In this document: positions 1 through 7,800 of the stretch, one piece after another
Numbering within the stretch: position 1 is the stretch's first letter
Layout of the letters: the number at the start of each line of letters is the position of its first letter
Source of the DNA: Raineyella sp964402325
Lineage (GTDB): Bacteria; Actinomycetota; Actinomycetes; Propionibacteriales; Propionibacteriaceae
Length of the DNA: 9,375 nucleotides
Direction: 5' to 3'
NCBI GenBank assembly: GCA_964402325.1
Contig: CAYOBI010000092.1
Span: forward strand, 1-9,375
Made by a program: the position numbers and the translations under genes
Notes under the pieces: generated by a model
What the model saw: only the letters and a program-made list of their open reading frames with translations
Database searches by the model: none
Told to the model about the DNA's origin: nothing

Positions 1-1
1 G

Positions 2-265
2 ACCCACGCGAGTGACGGCACCATCCGGAGCATGGGGCTGTGCATGGACACCGTCGGGAGCGGCACCGCCAACGGCACCCGATTGCAGCTGTCCACCTGC
101 GACGGACGGCGTTCCGAACAGTTCACCCTCACCGCCGCCGCGGACCTGGTCAACCTTCAGGCCAACCGCTGTGTCGACGTGACCGGTTGGAACTCCGGCA
201 ACGGCACTCCCTTGCAGCTGTGGGACTGTGCCGGCACCGCCAACCAGAAATGGTGGGTCCGCTGA
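2..265 (+). CDS. C-terminal ricin-type beta-trefoil lectin domain (5'-partial gene)
   Basis: The frame is open from the left edge and ends at TGA 263-265, giving 87 visible residues; the gene begins outside the window. The visible part reads as the last one and a half to two repeats of a ricin B-type (CBM13-like) beta-trefoil. It has the pattern CMDTVGSGTANGT followed by LQLSTCDG, then CVDVTGWNSGNGTPLQLWDC, and ends in the Q-x-W motif NQKWWV. The earlier repeat has a degenerate SEQFTL in place of Q-x-W. The four cysteines are spaced as in the repeat-internal disulfides of this fold. In actinobacteria such domains usually sit at the C-terminus of secreted glycoside hydrolases or other exported enzymes and bind polysaccharide, so an extracellular product is likely. 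The catalytic part is not visible and the parent enzyme cannot be named. The gene is convergent with the serine hydrolase, with only 20 bases between stop codons. Confidence 0.85.
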   Translation, partial: THASDGTIRSMGLCMDTVGSGTANGTRLQLSTCDGRRSEQFTLTAAADLVNLQANRCVDVTGWNSGNGTPLQLWDCAGTANQKWWVR

Positions 266-285
266 CCCCTCGGCTCGGCCGGGCC

Positions 286-1680
286 TCACTGCCACGCGTG
301 GTGCGGCTCGGCGCCCGGGGTGCCCGTCCCCGGCTCGTACGGGGACCGGGTGAAGAGGAAGGTGCCGATGTCGAGGGCGTACGGCTCCCCTTCGCCGTCG
401 CGGGTGAGCGGGCGCAGTTCCTCGCCGAGCCAGTAGTCCCCGTCGGCCCCGACCCAGCGGTCCGCCGGGTCGCGCTCGAACGTGGTCCGGCGCCGGTTGC
501 CCTCCAGCGGGGCCAGGGCCAGCCTCGGTGAGCGTCCCGGACCGGTCGCCGGCTGCGCGGTGACGGTGTAGGGGTTCGGCCCCCAGTACCAGAGCCCGCA
601 GAGGTCGATCACCGACCGCTGGGCCGGGTCGAGGACGTACGGCAGGGGGGCGGCCGGCTCGGTCTCCGCGAGCAGGTCGAGCAGGGCGTGGGCGGCGCCG
701 ACCGGGTGGGTGGCCGCCCCGCAGACCGCGACGACGTCACGGGTCGCCGGGTCGCACCACAGCTCGGCGGTGAAGCCGGGCACCGAGCCGCCGTGGCCCC
801 AGCGCCGCGCTCCGCCGGTGTTGGCGATCATCAGGCCGAGTCCGTGCGCCGAGGTCCAGGGTGCCTCGGGGGTGTCGGCGAGGGCCCGGGGCTCGTACAT
901 CTGGGCCAGCAGGTCGGCCGGCAGCACCGTGCCGGCCTGCGGGCCCAGGCCGAGCAGCCAGGAGCCGAACCGCACCAGGTCGCCCGGGGTCGACCAGATC
1001 GCCCCGGCGGGGGCCATCGCCCGGTAGTCGGTCACCGGCTCGGGGTGCCAGACGTCGGCGTACGGGTGCACCGCGACCCCCACCGCGGACGACGCGTCCG
1101 CGACCGCGCCGGTGCGGGACAGGCCCAGTGGGTCGAGGACCCGGCGCCGCACCACGGCGTCCCACGGCTCGCCGTCGGCCACCTCGAGCAGACGGCCGAG
1201 CACGGCGTAGCCCACGTTCGAGTAGTGGTGCCGTCGTCCCGGGGCGGACAGCAGTTGCGGCGGGGCGGCGACCAGTTCGTCCCAGGACGGGCCGGGGGAG
1301 CGTTCCCACCACGGGCCGGTCGGCTCCGCGGCCAGGCCAGCGGTGTGGCTCAGGAACTGCGCCACCGAGGCGGTCGGGGCCAGGGCGTCCGGCAGCACCT
1401 CGCCGATCGGCGACTCCAGCCCGACCCGGCCCTCGGCCACCAGTTGGAGGACGGCCACCGCGACCAGCGGCTTGCTGATCGACCCGACCCGGTAGCGGGT
1501 GTCGGTGGTGGCGGCTCCGCCCGCCGCGCTGCCGGGGTCGCGGACGCCGACCGCCCCGGCCCAGACCGGCTCGCCGTCACGGGCCACCGCCGCGGACAGC
1601 GAGGGGACCCGGCGGTCGCGCTGGGTGGCGAGCAGCCAGGCGTCGAGGGCACGGACGGTCGCGGGGTGCAGCGTCGTCAT
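286..1680 (-). CDS. Serine hydrolase, class C beta-lactamase/penicillin-binding-protein-like
   Basis: This is a 464-residue protein of the beta-lactamase family (Pfam Beta-lactamase; EstB/AmpC/DD-peptidase superfamily). The three active-site motifs are visible: S67-x-x-K70 (GSISKPLVA) with the nucleophilic serine and general-base lysine, Y153-S-N155 (YSNVGY), and H296-G-G298 (WGHGGSVPGF) in place of the KTG triad. About residues 10-345 form the catalytic domain. Residues 350-455 form a separate C-terminal beta-rich module (CGLWYWGPNPYTV through LDIGTFLFTRSPYEP) that I recognise from actinobacterial serine hydrolases. No signal peptide is evident, so a cytoplasmic esterase or peptidase is more likely than a resistance beta-lactamase; the substrate is unknown. 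I chose ATG 1680 over a longer in-frame start at 1830. The extra 50 residues are Pro/Arg-rich low-complexity sequence overlapping the tetR 3' end, and a -10-like hexamer sits just before ATG 1680. The gene lies 52 bases downstream of tetR on the same strand. Confidence 0.9.
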   Translation of the reverse strand: MTTLHPATVRALDAWLLATQRDRRVPSLSAAVARDGEPVWAGAVGVRDPGSAAGGAATTDTRYRVGSISKPLVAVAVLQLVAEGRVGLESPIGEVLPDALAPTASVAQFLSHTAGLAAEPTGPWWERSPGPSWDELVAAPPQLLSAPGRRHHYSNVGYAVLGRLLEVADGEPWDAVVRRRVLDPLGLSRTGAVADASSAVGVAVHPYADVWHPEPVTDYRAMAPAGAIWSTPGDLVRFGSWLLGLGPQAGTVLPADLLAQMYEPRALADTPEAPWTSAHGLGLMIANTGGARRWGHGGSVPGFTAELWCDPATRDVVAVCGAATHPVGAAHALLDLLAETEPAAPLPYVLDPAQRSVIDLCGLWYWGPNPYTVTAQPATGPGRSPRLALAPLEGNRRRTTFERDPADRWVGADGDYWLGEELRPLTRDGEGEPYALDIGTFLFTRSPYEPGTGTPGAEPHHAWQ

Positions 1681-1687
1681 GGATCCG

Positions 1688-1693
1688 ACGGTA
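1688..1693 (-). promoter_or_regulatory. Candidate -10 element for the serine hydrolase (leaderless)
   Basis: On the minus strand TACCGT fits the actinobacterial TAnnnT -10 consensus. It ends 7 bases before ATG 1680, so transcription would start at the start codon itself. No convincing Shine-Dalgarno sequence exists in the 52-base gap, which agrees with a leaderless message. Read-through from tetR remains possible. I see no convincing -35. Confidence 0.35.
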
Positions 1694-1732
1694 GCCGGGT
1701 CGGGTCGTGCTGTCGCGGGACCCGCGGGACGG

Positions 1733-2407
1733 TCAGGCGGAGCCCACGGTGGGCGGCGGAGTCGCGAAACCGGCCCGCAGGGTGGCGGCGGCGGCCTCGA
1801 GGGCGGCGCGGATCGCGGCCGCGTCGTCATCGGTGAGGGTGGCGGAGCCGGACGATCCGCTCTCCCGGTGCAGGAAGTGCGCCGCCGCCGCGCGCAGCGT
1901 AGCCAGTGAGGCCTCGACCAGGACCGTCGGGTACGGGTCGGCCAGTGGGTCGGTGCCGAGCCGTTCGGCGACCGCGGCCACCAGCATCCGGGCCGTCTGG
2001 CGCGACGACCCCATCGCCAGCGGGAGCAGCTCGGGGTGGCGCGAGGTCACCTCCTTCACCAGCCGCCAGGTCGTCCGGTCGGCGGCCAGGTCGACGGCGT
2101 AGTCGATCAGCACGTCGAGCAGCACGTCGCGGGTCGCCGGGCCGGGTGGTGCCGCCAGGATCCGGTCGCGCAGGTCGGCGCCGTGGTCCGGGGTCGGATC
2201 GACCAGCGCCTGTTCCTTGCTGGTGAAGTAGTTGAAGAAGGTCCGCGGCGACACCTTCGCCCGGTGCGCGATGTCCTCGACCCGGACCTCGGACAGGCCG
2301 TGCTCGGCCACCAGCTCGAGGGCGGCGATCTGCAGCGCCCGGCGGCTCTCCCGCTTCTTGCGCTCGCGCAGTCCCTCGGGTGCGTCGCGGTCGGGAGTGG
2401 TGGCCAT
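1733..2407 (-). CDS. TetR-family transcriptional regulator
   Basis: The product is a 224-residue protein with a classic TetR layout. After a basic N-terminus (RERKKRESRRAL, residues 13-24) comes the DNA-binding domain. The helix-turn-helix spans about 42-61: VRVEDIAHRAKVSPRTFFNY, followed by FTSKEQALVD. The rest, about 75-205, is a helical ligand-binding and dimerisation region. Its motifs (TWRLVKEVTSRHPEL, RMLVAAVAERLG, LVEASLATLRAAAAHFL) resemble the C-terminal type found in MftR-like regulators, which often bind acyl-CoA-like or hydrophobic ligands; that ligand assignment is inference. It probably represses its own promoter and the hydrolase 52 bases downstream, and it could also act on the divergent flavodoxin gene across a 160-base intergenic region. 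I could not find a convincing operator palindrome there. ATG 2407 is favoured because a -10-like hexamer lies 6 bases upstream. Confidence 0.92.
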   Translation of the reverse strand: MATTPDRDAPEGLRERKKRESRRALQIAALELVAEHGLSEVRVEDIAHRAKVSPRTFFNYFTSKEQALVDPTPDHGADLRDRILAAPPGPATRDVLLDVLIDYAVDLAADRTTWRLVKEVTSRHPELLPLAMGSSRQTARMLVAAVAERLGTDPLADPYPTVLVEASLATLRAAAAHFLHRESGSSGSATLTDDDAAAIRAALEAAAATLRAGFATPPPTVGSA

Positions 2408-2413
2408 GCCCCC

Positions 2414-2419
2414 AGCCTA
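2414..2419 (-). promoter_or_regulatory. Candidate -10 element for tetR (leaderless)
   Basis: On the minus strand TAGGCT matches the TAnnnT -10 pattern. Its last base is 6 bases from the ATG at 2407, separated only by GGGGGC. This puts the likely transcription start at or next to the A of ATG, so the tetR message would be leaderless. The GGGGGC run abuts the start codon and is too close to act as a ribosome-binding site. Confidence 0.4.
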
Positions 2420-2521
2420 CGAACCCCCGTCACCCCACGCAGCCGCATGGACCGCGCCCCCCGGGGCAGGGTCAGGGCAGATCCGGTGAAGAACCCCATC
2501 GTCCGGTGGCAGGTCGCCGCC

Positions 2522-2527
2522 TACGGT
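2522..2527 (+). promoter_or_regulatory. Candidate -10 element for the flavodoxin gene
   Basis: TACGGT fits TAnnnT and lies 40 bases before the ATG at 2568. That would give a leader of about 33 bases carrying the GAGGAG ribosome-binding site. No clear -35 is visible 17 bases upstream. The 160-base divergent region (2408-2567) holds this element, the tetR promoter and the ribosome-binding site, and no gene. Confidence 0.3.
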
Positions 2528-2556
2528 GGGGTCGTACGCAGCTCGATCGGGGAGCC

Positions 2557-2562
2557 GAGGAG
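2557..2562 (+). promoter_or_regulatory. Ribosome-binding site of the flavodoxin gene
   Basis: GAGGAG is followed by a 5-base spacer and ATG 2568. It decides the start in favour of MTTVLVAF over an in-frame upstream GTG/ATG-type start at 2526, which would add 14 residues and place the ribosome-binding site inside the coding region. Confidence 0.65.
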
Positions 2563-2567
2563 AACCC

Positions 2568-3068
2568 ATGACCACAGTGCTGGTGGCCTTCGCCACCAAG
2601 GGTGGCACCACCCAGTCGGTCGCCGAGCGGCTGGGGGCCCGGTTGCTCGGCGCCGGCCATGCCGTGACCGTGGTGTCGGTCCAGGACGACCCGGACCCCG
2701 CGACGTACGACGCGGTCGTGGTCGGCTCGGGGGTCCTCGCCGGCAGCGTCTACCCGGCCGCCGGGCGGTGGCTCACCGCTCACGCACGGGGCCTGGCGGA
2801 CAAGCCGGTCGGGCTGTTCGTGGTCTGCCTCGGTGCGGCGACGCGGGACCCGGCCCGGCTCGAGGAGGCCGCCGGCTACCCGGACCAGCTCGCCGCGGCG
2901 CTGCCGCAGCCGCCGGTCGCCACGACAGTGTTCGCCGGATCGTACGACCCGGCGGCGCGCCGCTGGTGGGAACGGCTCGCGGCCCGGCTCGCCAGGGCGC
3001 CCCGGGGCGACTTCCGCGACTGGGCGGCGGTCGACGCGTGGGGCGGCGAACTCGCCGGTCGGCTGTGA
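2568..3068 (+). CDS. Flavodoxin-domain protein
   Basis: This is a 166-residue single-domain protein of the short flavodoxin family (Pfam Flavodoxin_5-like, related to HemG-type protoporphyrinogen oxidases). The N-terminal strand VLVAFAT is followed by the phosphate loop TKGGTTQSVAE (residues 10-20), a variant of the T-x-T-G-x-T FMN loop. The second FMN loop lies at VVGSGVLAGSVYP (51-63), and strand VGLFVVCLG (81-89) leads into the third region. The ending GDFRDWAAVDAW (147-158) is typical of this actinobacterial family. It probably binds FMN and carries electrons in the cytosol; the redox partner is unknown. A role in haem synthesis like HemG is possible but unsupported by the neighbours. It is divergent from tetR and lies 50 bases upstream of the thioesterase, which has its own promoter element, so the two are not necessarily co-transcribed. 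Confidence 0.88.
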   Translation: MTTVLVAFATKGGTTQSVAERLGARLLGAGHAVTVVSVQDDPDPATYDAVVVGSGVLAGSVYPAAGRWLTAHARGLADKPVGLFVVCLGAATRDPARLEEAAGYPDQLAAALPQPPVATTVFAGSYDPAARRWWERLAARLARAPRGDFRDWAAVDAWGGELAGRL

Positions 3069-3076
3069 ACGGCCGC

Positions 3077-3082
3077 TAGGAT
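3077..3082 (+). promoter_or_regulatory. Candidate -10 element (TAGGAT) for the thioesterase gene
   Basis: TAGGAT, within the octamer CTAGGATC followed by A, begins 9 bases after the flavodoxin stop and sits 36 bases before the thioesterase ATG. The expected transcription start near 3089 gives a leader of about 30 bases that contains the ribosome-binding site. The identical octamer precedes metK. The -35 region is not recognisable. Confidence 0.5.
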
Positions 3083-3107
3083 CACCTCACCAGCCCCAGC
3101 CATCACC

Positions 3108-3113
3108 GAGGAG
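3108..3113 (+). promoter_or_regulatory. Ribosome-binding site of the thioesterase gene
   Basis: GAGGAG with a 5-base spacer to ATG 3119 has the same sequence and spacing as the site in front of the flavodoxin gene. It fixes the thioesterase start. Confidence 0.65.
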
Positions 3114-3118
3114 CCCCG

Positions 3119-3550
3119 ATGAAGCCAGGTCTCGCGCCGGGACAGACCCACACCGTCTCCGTACGGGTCGACGACTCGCTCACCGTGCCGGCCGTGTCGG
3201 ACAGGTTCCCCGGGTTCGCCGACATGCCGGCGGTGTTCGCGACCGCCTACCTGGTCGGTTTCGCCGAGTGCGCCGCGATGGGCGTGCTGGCCGACTACCT
3301 GGAGCCGCACGAGAGCAGCGTCGGCGTCGACGTCCGGTTCGACCACACCGCCGCCACCCCGGTCGGGATGACGGTGACGGCGACCGCCGAGGTCACCGCG
3401 GTCGAGGGGCGGATGGTCAGCTTCCGGGTCGTGCTCCGCGACGACCTGGAGCAGATCGGCGTCGGCACCCACCAGCGGGCGATCATCCACCGGGAGAAGT
3501 TCGCGGCCCGGCTCGCCGGCAAGGCGGAGAAGGCCGGCCTGGCCGGCTGA
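3119..3550 (+). CDS. FlK-type hotdog-fold acyl-CoA thioesterase
   Basis: This 143-residue hotdog thioesterase is closely related to FlK, the fluoroacetyl-CoA thioesterase of Streptomyces cattleya that hydrolyses fluoroacetyl-CoA and protects the producer. Counting from the start codon, the FlK catalytic residues fall at the same numbers without gaps: Thr42 (VFATAY), Glu50 (GFAECA), Gly69 (SSVGV), His76 (FDHTAATP) and Arg120 (GTHQRAIIH). The lid keeps Val23 and Phe33, but the FlK gate Phe36 is Met here and Leu26 is Val. The residue numbers for FlK are from memory of the published structure. The fold and a cytosolic short-acyl-CoA thioesterase activity are well supported; preference for fluoroacetyl-CoA is not, because FlK-like proteins also occur in organisms with no known fluorometabolites. 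It has its own promoter element and ribosome-binding site, and metK begins 86 bases downstream. Confidence 0.85.
   Translation: MKPGLAPGQTHTVSVRVDDSLTVPAVSDRFPGFADMPAVFATAYLVGFAECAAMGVLADYLEPHESSVGVDVRFDHTAATPVGMTVTATAEVTAVEGRMVSFRVVLRDDLEQIGVGTHQRAIIHREKFAARLAGKAEKAGLAG
3533..3547 (+). terminator. Possible GC hairpin at the end of the thioesterase gene
   Basis: GCCGGC (3533-3538), loop CCTG-type bases (3539-3541), and GCCGGC (3542-3547) can form a 6-bp all-GC stem ending 3 bases before the end of the stop codon. There is no T-run. Actinobacterial hairpin terminators often lack one, but GGC/GCC codons (AGLAG) produce such stems by chance, so this is weak. Confidence 0.2.
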
Positions 3551-3623
3551 CGCCACCCCCTGACGGTCGACCGGGCGGGCACCTGTCGGTTGGACGGCAG
3601 CCGTGGTCGGCGGTACCGGCATC

Positions 3624-3629
3624 TAGGAT
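3624..3629 (+). promoter_or_regulatory. Candidate -10 element (TAGGAT) for metK, leaderless
   Basis: TAGGAT within CTAGGATC lies 7 bases before GTG 3637, placing the expected transcription start at that GTG. This supports GTG 3637 as a leaderless start over ATG 3652, which would have a 15-base leader without a Shine-Dalgarno sequence. No room is left for a SAM riboswitch or other leader RNA, and none is visible in the 86 bases between the thioesterase and metK. Confidence 0.5.
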
Positions 3630-3636
3630 CGAGGAC

Positions 3637-4848
<1,212 letters not shown>

Positions 4849-4862
4849 CCGTCACCCGGATG

Positions 4863-4888
4863 GGTCCGATGCACAGGTGTACCGGACC
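4863..4888 (+). terminator. Possible metK terminator hairpin
   Basis: GGTCCG (4863-4868) pairs with CGGACC (4883-4888). After one A-C mismatch, TGCA (4870-4873) pairs with TGTA (4878-4881, one G-T pair) around a four-base loop. The hairpin starts 15 bases after the metK stop. A second pairing, CGCCTGAC (4842-4849) with GTCAGGCG (4889-4896), could extend it. No T-run follows. It would bury the GTG at 4877 that is the first possible start of the following ORF. Confidence 0.4.
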
Positions 4889-7800
4889 GTCAGGCGGTTC
4901 CGGGCGTCTTCCCAGCTCCACACCTCCAACGGGACCGCGTCCGGCTCCGGCGTGGTGTGGGTGATGCGCAGCGGCTCCGGCTCATCGGGCACCGGTGCCC
5001 AGCTGCGGGCCTACAGTGCCATCCCCAACTCCCAGGGCGTGCTGAACCTGCTGTACTCGGCCGACATCGGCCAGATGGCGAAGTTCGCCGTGCCGGCGAC
5101 GGACGGCAACCACGTCTACGTCGGGACCCGTGACGGCCACGTCATCGGGTTCGGCCGGCCCGCCACCTCGGCGCTGACCGGTTCGCTGGTCAACTTCGGC
5201 AACGTGGCGACCGGCTCGACCGCCACCGGCACGCTGACCCTGACCGCCACGCGGTCGCTGACCGTGACCGGCGCCACGACCGCGGCGCCCTTCGGCGTCA
5301 CCGCCCCGACCCAGCCGGTGAGCCTGGCCGCCGGCGGCACCATCCAGCTTCCGGTCTCCTTCAGCCCGACCGCGGCCGGCGCCACCTCAGGCCTGGTCAC
5401 GGTGACCATCGACGCCGGCAGCAAGTTGACCTTCGCGGTCAACGGCACCGGAACGGCCATCGGTCTCCAGGCGCAACCGGCGACCGCCGCGTTCGTCGAG
5501 CAGGTGGTCGGCACCTCCGGGCTCACCAACGTCCAGGTGACCAACACCGGCGCCAATGACGAGGTGATCAGCGCGGTATCGGGCCCGAGCGGGCCGTTCA
5601 CCGTCACCGGACTGCCCAACGTGGGGGACAAGCTCGCCGGCGGTGGGTCGGGGTCCTTCGTGATCGGGGTGAAGTACGCCCCCACCGGCGCCGGCAGCGA
5701 CACCAGTGCCGTGACGATCACCTCGACCAGCGGCACGCTGAAGATCCCGTTGACCGGCACGTCCGTGGCCGGCTCCGCGCACCTGGTGACGACACCGTCG
5801 ACCCTCGACTTCGGGTCCGTCGACGTCGGCAAGTCACGCACCCTGAACTTCGACATCGCCAACACCGGTAACATCCCGACCACGATCACCCTGGCCAAGG
5901 CGCCGGCCGGTGTCTTCAGTTCCTCCACGCCACTGTCGGAGGGCGTGATCGTCGGTCCTGGGCAGGTCATCCACCAGGCCGTGACCTTCGCCCCGACCAA
6001 GGTCGGATCCGCGACCCCCGCGGTCTACTCGATCAACAGTGACTCCAACAGCGCGATCATGAACGTACAGCTGGTGGGCGTCGGGACCGGTCCGGTCCCG
6101 GCACCGGCCGCGGACTCGTGGCAGCTCAACGGCACCACCACGATGCCGACCGCAGGTCAGCTCCAGCTGACACCGGCGCTCAACTCCTCGACCGGTACGG
6201 CGTTCTTCAACACGGTGGCACCCGTCACCGGCGCGGGCACCGTCAACACCGAGGGTCTCAGCGCGAAGTTCAACGTGACCATGAACGGTGGCAACGGGGC
6301 TGACGGTGTCGCGTTCGCAATGCTCGACCCGTCGAAGAGCACCACGAAGTCCATCGGCACCGGAGGCGGTGGCGTCGGCGTCAGCAACCTGCCCGGCATC
6401 GCCGTGATGCTGCAGACCTGGCCGGCGTCAGGGGTCAACAACAACAACTACGTCGGTGTGGCCCAGACGACGGCGAGCGGCGAGACGATGCTGCAGTGGG
6501 CACCGGCTCCGTCGAACCTCCGCAGCGGCAGCCACCCGGTCGAGGTAGCGGTCGTCGGCGGCCATGTGAAGGTGTCGGTGGACGGCAAGGCACTGCTGGA
6601 CGTGGTGCCCCCGGCCGGAAGCCTGACGCCGACCTCGATGATCGGCTTCACCGGGGCGACCGGCGGCCTCAACGACGTCCACACCGTCAGCAACGTCGCG
6701 ATCACCACCCAGGTGTCCGGCGTCGGCACGGTCCCGGTCCCGGCTCCGGCGTTCGGCTCATGGCAGTTCAACGGCACCACGACACTGCCGGCGGCGGGAC
6801 AGCTGCAGCTCACCCCGGCGGTCAACAACGCGGCCGGTACGGCGTTCTACAGCGGCGCCCCCGTCTCCGGGGCGGTCCGCACCGAGGGCCTGGCCGCGAA
6901 GTTCACCGCGACGATGAACGGCGGCACGGGGGCTGACGGTGTCGCATTCGCGATGCTCGATCCGACCCAGACCTCGCCGACAGCTGTCGGCCTCGGCGGT
7001 GGCGGACTCGGCGTCGCGAATCTGCCCGGCATCGCCGTGATGCTCCAGACGTACCCGGCGGCGGGCGTGTCCAGCAGCAACTACGTCGGAGTGGCGCGCA
7101 CAACAGCCACCGGCGTGACGATGCTGCAGTGGGCGGCCGCCCCGTCGGACCTGCGCACCGGCAGCCACCCGGTCGAGGTCACGGTCGTCGGCGGCCATGT
7201 GAAGGTGTCGGTGGACGGCAAGGCACTGCTGGACGTGGTGCCGCCCGCGGGCAGCCTGCCACCGACGTCGATGGTCGGCTTCACCGGCGCGACCGGTGGC
7301 AAGAACGACGTGCACGCTGTCAGTGGGGTGTCGATCACCACCACCGCCGGATCCGGTGCGCCGCTGACGAACGCGACCACCGACACCAGCTTCGGCGAGG
7401 TCCAGTTGGGCCGCACCGGGAAGCTGTCGGTGACGCTCACCAACAAGAGCAGCCAGCCGGAGGTCGTCACCGGGGCCACCGGTCCGGGCGCCCCGTTCGG
7501 CGCCACACTGCCGTCCGTCGGGTCGACCGTGCCGGCCGGGGGCTCGATCACCGTGCCGGTGACGTTCACCCCGACCCAGGACGGCACGTTCACCGACAGC
7601 CTCACCGTGGTCACCACCAGCGGCCAGGTCGTGGTTCCGCTGACCGGGTCCGGCAGCAACCTGCTCCCTGACCTGGCGACCTCGACCTGGGTCGGCCTGG
7701 GCTCGACGGTGCTGTCCGGGACCACCATCTCGCTCACCTCCGACGGTCAGCTGGGGGCCGCGGGCCTGATGTACAACTCGACCGCGGTCAAGCCACAGGG

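Noticed and set aside
292..301. CCACGCGTGG, a 10-base perfect palindrome at the convergent ricin-lectin/hydrolase junction
   Set aside because: It lies in the last hydrolase codons, has no room for a hairpin loop, and 10-base palindromes of this composition are expected by chance. It does not support an operator or terminator call.
688..1836. 382-codon plus-strand frame opposite the serine hydrolase
   Set aside because: Composition is Gly/Arg-rich without domains, and the hydrolase on the other strand has all three catalytic motifs.
2408..2567. TetR operator in the divergent tetR-flavodoxin region
   Set aside because: I looked for an imperfect palindrome of about 14-20 bases. Only GC-run near-palindromes (around 2455-2466) and a 6-base CGTACG were found, neither convincing. 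A short direct repeat GGGCAG (2465-2470, 2475-2480) is likewise weak.
2833..3636. Upstream in-frame extension of metK by 268 codons
   Set aside because: The extension lies out of frame over the flavodoxin and thioesterase genes and is Arg/Pro-rich. MetK similarity begins only at HLFTSES, and a promoter element lies at 3624-3629.
3551..3636. SAM riboswitch before metK
   Set aside because: The likely transcription start is at the start codon itself, and the 86-base gap shows no SAM-aptamer-like stems, so there is no leader to hold one.
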